From Plebeiibacterium marinum (GTDB lineage: Bacteria; Bacteroidota; Bacteroidia; Bacteroidales; Marinilabiliaceae), in contig NZ_JAPDPI010000044.1 of assembly GCF_026013615.1 (NCBI RefSeq), positions 1 through 47,636 on the forward strand: a DNA stretch of 47,636 nucleotides, read 5' to 3'. A model generated the notes under the pieces. It was not told where the DNA came from. It made no database searches and saw only the letters and a list, made by a program, of their open reading frames with translations. Position numbers and translations under genes: made by a program. Below, piece after piece: positions 35,263-43,417 of this stretch. Numbering within the stretch: position 1 is the first letter of the stretch; each line of letters begins with the position of its first letter.

Positions 35263-38145
35263 TTATTTTACTGGCTCAATTTTAATCGCAACACCTCCTG
35301 AGGGCTGCAGACTATACTTCAACTCCTTTTTAGAATCCACCTTATGTGTCTCTATACCAACATTGGTCCGGGTATCCAACTTTGGATCGTCATAATATAT
35401 GGTTGCCTGATATTTTCGTCCCCCATCCAAAAATGATAAGGGAACAACAACCTCACGAGCATCATTATTTGTAATAGCCCCAACAAACCACGCGTCTCCC
35501 GATTTACGGGCAACGGTTATATGTTCGCCTATTTCCCCACTTATTACTTTTGTATCGTCCCAAACCGTGGGTACAGCGTCGAAAAAGGCGATTTCTTTTT
35601 CGCCACGGTAAAATGAAGGTTTATCATACCAATAAAGGAACTGGATTGGGCTGTAATATACTACCGACAAGGCCAGCTGGTGTGCATGTGTGGTTTTGAT
35701 ACGGTTGTTATAATAGCAAATGGTGTAATCACCTGCCCCTGCCAAAAAACGTGTAAACGGCAAGGTCGTGTTATGGGTGGCGTCCGGCATTTCCTCATTG
35801 CCCCTGATGCCTTCCTGAGTCATCAGGTTGGGATAGGTACGGCTAAACCCCGTTGGGCGGTATTCGTCATGGATATCCACCAGCAACTGGTATTCAGCGG
35901 CTTTTTTCACTGCCTCATGCATCCAGGTTGTCCAGCGGTTGGAACCGATCTGAACAAAACCGAACTTAACCCCTTTTATCCCCCACTTCCGGCACTGGGA
36001 AAACACTTTATCCAGATTGCCATAAAGTGCACGTTGGTTGATATACACAAAGATACCTATCCCCTTTGAGGCACCATAGTTTACGATTTGCTGCATGTCA
36101 ATATCCCGATCTCCAGAAATAGTGGTTGCATCACTTGCCACCTTCATCTCCGGACCGTACCAGCCGGCATCCAGGTGCACATACTGAAGGTTTCTTTCTG
36201 CGGCAAAATCAATGCATTCCCTGGCATCTTTTGTTGTCAGGTTCGACCGGATCACCTTTCCCGGCTTTATCCATGAGACATCCTCAATTTGGTTCGGGGC
36301 ATTAAGGTTTAAAACCATATCATTGTTTTCCAATAAGCCACCGGGTGTTTCTGCCACCATTATTACGCGCCATGGGGTTGAATAAGGTGTAATCACATCC
36401 ACTTTGTCATACATGGATAAATCGATGGTATTGGCCTTGTTATCATTCAACTTAAACTTACCCCGGCTATAGTCTACCATTTGTGCTTCCAGCAAAGCCA
36501 CCCTTAACCCATTCTCCAGGTTCAAGGTCAGGGGACGTTCACATTCGTCGGGCCAGTTTTTCAAGGGCAGGTAATGGTATTCGCCCTGCGCCCACCTTTC
36601 GTAGAATGCCATGGTGCCTTCGGGCATGGTAAACTGGGTTTGTTCTCCTTCTATGTGCAGGAACAGACCGTTTGATGTTTCAGGGAAATGGTAACGGAAC
36701 GCTACCCCCTGGTTATAAACCCTCACTACCAAATCCATCTGGTAGCTGCGGCGCTTATCGTAGCTGGTACCGGCATGTCCTTCAACCATCATTCCGGCGT
36801 CGTCAAACTTTGAAAAATGGAGTACCAGCTCATTGTATTTGTTTTGAACCTGGTTGCGTTCACCATATATGGGTTTCCAGGTTTTATCCATAGAGTTTCT
36901 GTCAACCGATTTCAGTTGCAGGTTTTCGCACCACTGATGGCTTGGGTCGTTTTCGATACCCAGAGCCGATTCAAAAAGGTTGTTCTCGATCAACACCCCA
37001 AGCTCTGACTCCAGCACAACAGGCTTTCCCTTAAAATCGAGGTGGTAGTACATCTGTGTTTTACCCTTGCCTGTTTCTTTTTGGTAAAACTGGAAAGCCA
37101 TTTTGCCATCTGGAGAAAAGACTGTATGCCCAGTTCCTTTAATTGTTTTACCTGCCGATTCGCTTCCACAACTAATGCCGGCATGTCCTTTTAATAGTGC
37201 ATTATAGCGTACAATAATGTTTTTTGCAGGTTTGTTCACCCGAATACCATCATAAGAACGACCGGACTTGATGGCGATACAGTCATCCCCCACACGCACC
37301 GTGTTGTATTCAATTAAAACCTCTTCGCTGGAACTGGGGTCAATACCATCACTTCGGGGAACATCAAGTGCTGTGATATTGCAACCCCGAATAACTACAT
37401 TGTGGCAATATATGGGTACGATATTCCAAAAAATGGTGTGATTTAAGGTTAATCCTTCAATAAATACATTCTGGCAATTGATAGGGGAAATAAACATTGG
37501 CGGTAAAACCTGATTATTTTCCCTTCCTTTTAGATATCTATCAGAGACAGGTTGCTCCTGATTAAGTTCATTTTCTACAATAATTGAAGGGTCAATATTC
37601 TTCTTAATGCTTCCATCATATGGGCCAATGAGTGTCCCTTTTCCGGTAAGGGCGATATTTTTTGCTCCATTGGCATAAATACAAGCTCCATTACCCATTA
37701 TTTCGATTCCCTCAAAACGTGTAAAAACGGCGGGATGGAAATCTTCATATTCTCCACTGAATTTTAAAATGGCACCGTCTTCAAAATGCAGGTTAATGTT
37801 GCTTTTTAATTCAATCCTTCCAGTAAACCATTTACCTTCCGGAACAACAATTACACCACCTCCTTTTAAGCTAAGTGTATTAATCGTCTCTTGAATAATA
37901 GGGGTATTCTTCTCATTTGGATTTAAATAAAGAGAAATAGTATCTGCAGGAAATGCAGGTCTCGAAAATTGAATAGTCTTAAAAGGCGCATTGACTTTTG
38001 CTATCTCATCAGGCATTACATCTGCTCCAACTTCATCTTTAGTGGGAATATGTATTTCTTTATTCTGAGAAGTATCTTTAATTGGCGTACATGAAATTGC
38101 AGCAACTAATAACGATGAAAGAAAAATATAATATCTATAAAACAT
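35263..38145 (-). CDS. GH28 (truncated)::GH97 fusion glycosidase, lipoprotein
   Basis: This 960-residue lipoprotein (lipobox AISC, Cys19) has two catalytic families in one chain. Residues about 45-332 are the N-terminal part of a GH28 beta-helix (polygalacturonase/rhamnogalacturonase family) with SDGID, GDDCIAIKSG and the catalytic His321 in GHAGISCGSE. The chain leaves GH28 right after that motif (Gly332), so the last beta-helix turns and the usual RIK substrate motif are missing. From about 342 (SPDGKMAFQFY) a full GH97 follows, ending VAIKIEPVK. At the site of the retaining-type nucleophile (KVDF) it reads KFGF, and it has HDEYRPTG and QEGIRGNEE, which fits an inverting or atypical GH97 subgroup. 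Whether the GH28 part is active is doubtful. Confidence 0.85.
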   Translation of the reverse strand: MFYRYYIFLSSLLVAAISCTPIKDTSQNKEIHIPTKDEVGADVMPDEIAKVNAPFKTIQFSRPAFPADTISLYLNPNEKNTPIIQETINTLSLKGGGVIVVPEGKWFTGRIELKSNINLHFEDGAILKFSGEYEDFHPAVFTRFEGIEIMGNGACIYANGAKNIALTGKGTLIGPYDGSIKKNIDPSIIVENELNQEQPVSDRYLKGRENNQVLPPMFISPINCQNVFIEGLTLNHTIFWNIVPIYCHNVVIRGCNITALDVPRSDGIDPSSSEEVLIEYNTVRVGDDCIAIKSGRSYDGIRVNKPAKNIIVRYNALLKGHAGISCGSESAGKTIKGTGHTVFSPDGKMAFQFYQKETGKGKTQMYYHLDFKGKPVVLESELGVLIENNLFESALGIENDPSHQWCENLQLKSVDRNSMDKTWKPIYGERNQVQNKYNELVLHFSKFDDAGMMVEGHAGTSYDKRRSYQMDLVVRVYNQGVAFRYHFPETSNGLFLHIEGEQTQFTMPEGTMAFYERWAQGEYHYLPLKNWPDECERPLTLNLENGLRVALLEAQMVDYSRGKFKLNDNKANTIDLSMYDKVDVITPYSTPWRVIMVAETPGGLLENNDMVLNLNAPNQIEDVSWIKPGKVIRSNLTTKDARECIDFAAERNLQYVHLDAGWYGPEMKVASDATTISGDRDIDMQQIVNYGASKGIGIFVYINQRALYGNLDKVFSQCRKWGIKGVKFGFVQIGSNRWTTWMHEAVKKAAEYQLLVDIHDEYRPTGFSRTYPNLMTQEGIRGNEEMPDATHNTTLPFTRFLAGAGDYTICYYNNRIKTTHAHQLALSVVYYSPIQFLYWYDKPSFYRGEKEIAFFDAVPTVWDDTKVISGEIGEHITVARKSGDAWFVGAITNNDAREVVVPLSFLDGGRKYQATIYYDDPKLDTRTNVGIETHKVDSKKELKYSLQPSGGVAIKIEPVK

Positions 38146-38197
38146 CTTGTAAATAAGTCTAAAATCTATTATCTAAAATCTAACGATCTATTTTGAG

Positions 38198-39289
38198 TTA
38201 TTTCTCCCATGCTATTACACATTTACCTATGGCATAAAAGTTATTACCCTCTTTTTTCATCATAGCAGTATAAAGAACAGTAAAAGTGCCATCCTCTTCT
38301 TCAATAGCGCAAAGAGGAGTTCGCATCGCATGGTCGCCATCTTTAGCCCATATCTGATCATTTGATTGTGCCTTTATTCGTTTCTCTTTGCTCCAATGAA
38401 CTCCATCCATAGAAATACTATAAGCAATTTCCTGATCTCCAAACGAATCAAAAACAGCAAGATAACGACCATCTTTCAACTCAGTAACCTGAGCGTTTTC
38501 AAGAAATTCAAGGGCTATTGGTAGTGGATTTATTCCAACAGGTAAACGTTCCCATGGCCCTGATAATTGGGGAGCTTTAGCCAAACCTACCGGCCAACCG
38601 CCTTTGGGCTTATGATTATGCCCATCGTAAAATGCATACCATTGTTTTCCTACTTTATAAGGATTAAAAGTAGCAACTGCTTGTTGTCCTTCCCAATATT
38701 GCGAATGTTCATCAGGTTCCATAACAATTCCCATATCTGCATAAGGTCCGGCAATACCATCAACTCCTGGTTTTACAGATTTGGCACGCCAGATACGACC
38801 TTCATAATCAAAATTTGCAATCTCTCCTTTTGACTTGTCACCGGCCCGGTAGGCTACGTAAAATATATTCCAGGCATTCTCTTCCTCATTAAATTCCACT
38901 CCTGTAACCCAAACTTCTGATCTTGGGTTGGTTGCTGAACGACCGGGAATGCTCTCCACTATAGTGGATTGACGTTGCCATGCTTCTGTATCTGTGCTGG
39001 TCCAATAAGCAATCCGTAAATCACGATGAGAACGCTCAAACATTTCATTAACAAACATGTGATACACCCCATTAACTTTAACAACTTGTCCTGTTTCAAA
39101 ACCTGAGCGATTATTACTTTGAATTACATCCGTATGATCAAATGAAACCACAGGTTTTGGAGTTTCAGATACAGGCACTAACGTTTCTTGCGCATTAGCA
39201 CTGCTAACTAAAATAAAAATCAAATTCAGACAGATATACAGAACCCATTTTTTGGCTAAAATAAAATTATTCATAATCAAATTTCTCAT
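38198..39289 (-). CDS. Five-bladed beta-propeller glycosidase-like protein (GH43/GH117-like fold)
   Basis: This 363-residue exported protein has a signal peptide ending SANAQ (about residue 34; a start at the second Met, residue 6, is also possible). Repeated propeller-blade signatures are visible: NGVYHMFVNEMFERSHRDLRIAYW, NAWNIFYVAYRAG, KQWYAFYDGHNHK, DGRYLAVFDSFGDQEIAYSIS and DGTFTVLYTAM. These resemble GH43, GH117 and GH130-type propellers, but I cannot assign a family or a confident catalytic triad. It sits between the GH78-like and GH28::GH97 genes and probably removes a side-chain sugar in the same PUL. Confidence 0.68.
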   Translation of the reverse strand: MRNLIMNNFILAKKWVLYICLNLIFILVSSANAQETLVPVSETPKPVVSFDHTDVIQSNNRSGFETGQVVKVNGVYHMFVNEMFERSHRDLRIAYWTSTDTEAWQRQSTIVESIPGRSATNPRSEVWVTGVEFNEEENAWNIFYVAYRAGDKSKGEIANFDYEGRIWRAKSVKPGVDGIAGPYADMGIVMEPDEHSQYWEGQQAVATFNPYKVGKQWYAFYDGHNHKPKGGWPVGLAKAPQLSGPWERLPVGINPLPIALEFLENAQVTELKDGRYLAVFDSFGDQEIAYSISMDGVHWSKEKRIKAQSNDQIWAKDGDHAMRTPLCAIEEEDGTFTVLYTAMMKKEGNNFYAIGKCVIAWEK

Positions 39290-39355
39290 TTGTGTTTATT
39301 AATACTACGTCAAGTTCAAAGTCCTTTATCCTTGTTCCCTGTTCCTTGTGACATT

Positions 39356-41179
39356 TTATTTAACATCCACCTCAACACCTTCCGGAACTTTAAACTCTGT
39401 TTTTATTCTACCATTTTCACCTTTTGTATGTTTTACATAGATAACACCTTGCGGAGTTGGGAAAGTACCTTCTACCCAATTTAAATCACCTAAATGAGGT
39501 TCAATTTTTATCTTTTTACATCCAGGCTCCAGTACTTGTATACCAAGAACATGCTCACTTAACCAGGCTGTTGGTCCTGATGCCCATCCGTGACAAAGAC
39601 TCCTTCTCAATCCGATATAACAGGATGTACCTGTTGAACGATGATAATCCAGTTTACCCTCCGGAATAAATGAATCGATGGGAGCAGCATTTTGAGCTTC
39701 TTCAAGATTAAATTCCTCCCAAAAGGTAGTAGCTCCTAAATCCAACATTGCACCCCAAAATTCACGAATATTATTTAAGGCTCCTGTATAGTTACCTGCC
39801 TCAGCTTGTGCGAGTAACATATAATATCCCATGTAAGCTGAGAAATCCTTAGCTCCATCTTTGGAAATAATTTCTGAATCAGCATCTGTAGCATCCATCA
39901 TACCTGAAAGAGAAAGAAGTGAAGCAGCTTGTTTTGTATCAACATCTTTAATTTCCTCTTTTCGCATTTTATTTGCCAGGTTATGATAGGTAACAGACTT
40001 CTCTCCTTCACCTAAAACATCACATAGTTTTGCTCCCTTTTCAAAAGCCATAACCATTAGTGCTTGCAAACCGGCGTGTGTAGTTTTACTATTACGATAA
40101 GTTGGCCAATCGATAAAACGCATTCCTACCTTATAAAGGTTTTCATTGCCTTCCGGTGTCACATATTCACTTAGAGTATCTAATAATTTTACCAGATAAT
40201 CCTTTTGTTCCTTTAAGTAATCTAATTTTCCATGGTATTTATACCAATCGTATTGCATTAAGATCCACCACAATGAATAGGATGGAATTTTGTTTATGAA
40301 CTTAGGAAGAGGTGTTGTTTCTTTTAGAAAATCAAGAGATTTAGGAACAACCTCATTAAATCCAAATACAGAGTTAATGGTCATCATTTCAGGGTGCATA
40401 TCACCCGACCACACCATACGGTCACGTTTAATGCCATCCAATAAATAATCCTGCATACATAAATGAACGGTGTAAGCTCCAGTCTCCCATATTTTATTCA
40501 ATTTATCATCATCCGATTTAAATGAACCCAAATAAGGAAGGTCTCTGACAACCGAAACGGCACGTATTGATTTTAACACCAATGAAGCATTTTTACCTAA
40601 CAAATCTATACGAACAAAACGGAATCCTGTATTACCAACAGTAATTGCCCCATATCCAGGCAGTGTCAAATTAAGATCACGCATAGCATGATGATTGGTC
40701 GCCTTTCCTCCACCATATCCTGATTTTCCGGTATGTAATTCACCACAAGCCTCACTCACTGACTCTCCAAAACGCAATCTGATTTCAGGGCTTACATTGT
40801 TACTCTGCGAAGTTATTATTTCAATTCCTCCATGCGTTTCAACACCAAAATCAAGAATAATTGAAGAAGTATCTTTTCCTGCATTTTTTATTTTACACAA
40901 ATTTTGTTTTCCAAAAAATGGCTGTGTTCCATTGTTTTTCAGAAGCACCTCTGGTTGCACAAACAAAGAATCTGAGGAAATCCACACAATTCGTTGTGGG
41001 ATAATATAAAACCGTGATAATTGATCCTTTATTATACGGGCATTCAGTTCATTGGGAAAGTTATTTGCACACCGGGATAACCCGTCTGATGTAATAGCAC
41101 TTCTCCTATTTACAGGTGTAGTGCAAGACAATAGTAAACAAAATGAAACAATCAGTAGTGTATATATCTTCTTAATCAT
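39356..41179 (-). CDS. GH78-like alpha-L-rhamnosidase-family lipoprotein
   Basis: This 607-residue lipoprotein (lipobox LLSC, Cys19) has a beta-sandwich N-domain and an (alpha/alpha)6 barrel of the GH78 type. The general-acid region reads LLDGIKRDRMVWSGDMHPE, where classical GH78 has CPQRDERLGWTGD, so Asp replaces Glu at the aligned acid position; the base region is GATTFWEEFNLEE. It lacks the extra N-terminal domains of the 1056-residue GH78 in the other cluster. Proteins of this shorter form are common in Bacteroidota PULs and may have a different sugar specificity. It is the first gene after the SusD terminator. Confidence 0.82.
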   Translation of the reverse strand: MIKKIYTLLIVSFCLLLSCTTPVNRRSAITSDGLSRCANNFPNELNARIIKDQLSRFYIIPQRIVWISSDSLFVQPEVLLKNNGTQPFFGKQNLCKIKNAGKDTSSIILDFGVETHGGIEIITSQSNNVSPEIRLRFGESVSEACGELHTGKSGYGGGKATNHHAMRDLNLTLPGYGAITVGNTGFRFVRIDLLGKNASLVLKSIRAVSVVRDLPYLGSFKSDDDKLNKIWETGAYTVHLCMQDYLLDGIKRDRMVWSGDMHPEMMTINSVFGFNEVVPKSLDFLKETTPLPKFINKIPSYSLWWILMQYDWYKYHGKLDYLKEQKDYLVKLLDTLSEYVTPEGNENLYKVGMRFIDWPTYRNSKTTHAGLQALMVMAFEKGAKLCDVLGEGEKSVTYHNLANKMRKEEIKDVDTKQAASLLSLSGMMDATDADSEIISKDGAKDFSAYMGYYMLLAQAEAGNYTGALNNIREFWGAMLDLGATTFWEEFNLEEAQNAAPIDSFIPEGKLDYHRSTGTSCYIGLRRSLCHGWASGPTAWLSEHVLGIQVLEPGCKKIKIEPHLGDLNWVEGTFPTPQGVIYVKHTKGENGRIKTEFKVPEGVEVDVK

Positions 41180-41263
41180 ATAAATATTTTATAGCTTAAC
41201 AATTTTAATCTACTAGCACAACAACTCTGTAAAACTAAAAATGAATAAATTTAATGCAGAAAA

Positions 41264-41296
41264 CATGAGGCTGTCAGATACCCGGACAACCTCATG
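41264..41296 (-). terminator. Rho-independent terminator after susD
   Basis: The minus-strand stem catgaggttgtc/gacagcctcatg (12 bp with one G-U pair, 9-base loop) lies 23 bases after the SusD stop and is followed by TTTTCTGCATT. It probably lowers expression of the downstream enzymes relative to SusC/SusD. Confidence 0.75.
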
Positions 41297-41319
41297 CAAA
41301 TAACTATATTATAAAAAAT

Positions 41320-43389
41320 TTAGTATCCATAATTCTGCATTTCTGATTTCTCTTCGTCGGATAGTGATTTTCCGTTAGCGTTTGTAATCCCATCAAGAAA
41401 TGACTGAGGAATTGGACGTCTGATGTGTTGCTTCGCATCGAAACTGGTTTGCTGAAGCGAACCATCATTAAATGCATTCCATCGTGATCCTAAAAGATTT
41501 GTTCTGGCTAAGTCCTCCCATCGATACATCTCACCACAAAGTTCTCTCGTGCGCTCATTCATTAAAAACGCCATGTATAAATCATCACCTGACACTCCAA
41601 GTTCATCGTAAATAGGTTTATCTATCTCTGAATTTATGATGTCGTCAATACCACTTAAAGTTATGTTTGTTGCTGCGGTTGTTTCTGCTATATTATTTGA
41701 CTCATAATAAGTATTGTAATCCCAATATGCTGCACCATCCAAATAGCCGGCCTTATGACCACCCATACCATCTGTAATATTCGAATTAGTTCTATATGCC
41801 ACACCCCCGTCAATATTCACACTTCTATCTTCTCCATCTTTGTATGCAGCTCTGGTTCTCAATGCATTAAAATAAGGAATAGCGTTTACAACCTCTCCTT
41901 TTCTAATATATGCCTCTGCAATCATCAGATAATCTTCAGCAGACCGGGCAAGTGTCAGGTCGCGGGTTCCTTTCTCATCGTTATAGGTTTCTCTTGAACC
42001 GTCTCTGAATTTAGACAATCCTATAAACTTTCTAAATGAAGACATACTTCCTGAGTTTCCAATCTCTCCGATCCATAAATGACTCTCGCCTGCAAAATAG
42101 CGCACATAGGTCCAGGGAGCTTCCAGTTTTCCATCTTTAAGCGTATTTCCAAGATCATCCCTATATTGTGTATAAGTGTCATCTCCAGCATCGTTTACTA
42201 TAAACTTCATTCCCAGTTCACCGCCAACAAATCTTTTTTCTCCAACAGTATATCCATCGGCAAGAACCATATCGTCAAATTGGTCACTAGTCCATGTCGG
42301 AGCATACCTTGAGTAATTACATCCAAATGTAGTCGTAAATGATTTCCAGAATCTGGAGTCGTTTACACGATCAAATACCTCAATGGTGTAGTTTGAAGGC
42401 CTAAGGGAAGCAAGGCCTCTACCCCCGGAAATATCCCTTTTAAGACCCGCATAACCTGTTCCTCCATCATATTGGGTAGTATATGCGGTATGAAATCTAT
42501 TTCCAAATCGTCCGGCTGTTGTACGATCGTCTGAAAACTGTGCTGATAATATAATTTCACTCTCTAATTCATTAGGACCATCAGGCGTAGTAAAGTTCCA
42601 CAAATCAACATAGTTATTTGCTAATGGGTGTTGTGCAATTACTTCATTAGCATATTTAATCACGTCATCAAGGTCTGTGCTAACATATTCACTGTTCCAG
42701 TCATCATTTATTTCACTTGCTCTAAACAACTTTGCTTTAGCTAAAAAGTGAGCTGATACAGATTGAGTAATACGTCCTAATTCATCCGTAATTGTTGGTA
42801 ACAGATCGTATGCCTCCTCAAAATCAGAAATAATTTGAGCGTAACACTCCTCTGCTGAATTTCTTGTAAAATAAGTTTCAACTGAATTGGAAGGATACAA
42901 TTTAAGTGGTACACCTCCAAATTGGCGAACTAATGCGAAATAATAATAGGCCCTAAAGAAATAGCCTTCCCCAAGTCGGGTATTGTAATTCGAATTGGTA
43001 TTATCATAGTATACTGGTACATTTTTAATCATCACATTACATGACTCAATAACACCATACATGGCATCCCACAATTCATCTTCTGGTCCATCAGTAGAAT
43101 TTAAAGATGAATTATAATCATTGTAAGGTGTAACCCCTCCATCTTTTCCCCGGGTAAACTCATCTGTACCAATATTGTATAGTCTTGCGGCCCAACTGTA
43201 GCCAACCGGCCACTGAAGCATGGTGTAAATACCAATCGACATTTCATCCAGACCTTCCTGCGTTTTAAAATGATCTGTATCTAACGCTGTTGTTTTAACC
43301 TCATCCAGAAAACTATCAGAACAGGAAAACATGATTCCTATTGTTAATAAAAGAATACTTGTTTTAAAAAAAATATTTGAGATTTTCAT
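41320..43389 (-). CDS. SusD/RagB-family surface glycan-binding lipoprotein
   Basis: This lipoprotein (lipobox MFSC, Cys21) has 689 residues from the ATG at 43389. That start is chosen because an ATG 19 codons upstream would overlap SusC and bury the signal peptide. It has the SusD hallmarks: an N-terminal DSFLDE after the lipid Cys, TPR-like helices (GEGYFFRAYYYFALVRQFGGVPL), LARSAEDYLMIAEAYIRKGE, NALRTRAAY and a C-terminal ERTRELCGEMYRWEDLARTN. It binds the glycan at the cell surface and forms the lid of the adjacent SusC channel. It lies 28 bp downstream of SusC. Confidence 0.95.
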   Translation of the reverse strand: MKISNIFFKTSILLLTIGIMFSCSDSFLDEVKTTALDTDHFKTQEGLDEMSIGIYTMLQWPVGYSWAARLYNIGTDEFTRGKDGGVTPYNDYNSSLNSTDGPEDELWDAMYGVIESCNVMIKNVPVYYDNTNSNYNTRLGEGYFFRAYYYFALVRQFGGVPLKLYPSNSVETYFTRNSAEECYAQIISDFEEAYDLLPTITDELGRITQSVSAHFLAKAKLFRASEINDDWNSEYVSTDLDDVIKYANEVIAQHPLANNYVDLWNFTTPDGPNELESEIILSAQFSDDRTTAGRFGNRFHTAYTTQYDGGTGYAGLKRDISGGRGLASLRPSNYTIEVFDRVNDSRFWKSFTTTFGCNYSRYAPTWTSDQFDDMVLADGYTVGEKRFVGGELGMKFIVNDAGDDTYTQYRDDLGNTLKDGKLEAPWTYVRYFAGESHLWIGEIGNSGSMSSFRKFIGLSKFRDGSRETYNDEKGTRDLTLARSAEDYLMIAEAYIRKGEVVNAIPYFNALRTRAAYKDGEDRSVNIDGGVAYRTNSNITDGMGGHKAGYLDGAAYWDYNTYYESNNIAETTAATNITLSGIDDIINSEIDKPIYDELGVSGDDLYMAFLMNERTRELCGEMYRWEDLARTNLLGSRWNAFNDGSLQQTSFDAKQHIRRPIPQSFLDGITNANGKSLSDEEKSEMQNYGY

Positions 43390-43417
43390 ATCTGTTTCAA
43401 TTATATTTTTGTTCAAA

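Noticed and set aside
36672-37184. Several frames of 60-75 codons within the GH28::GH97 gene
   Set aside because: They are shadows made possible by the higher G+C content of this segment; none has an independent start context or motif.
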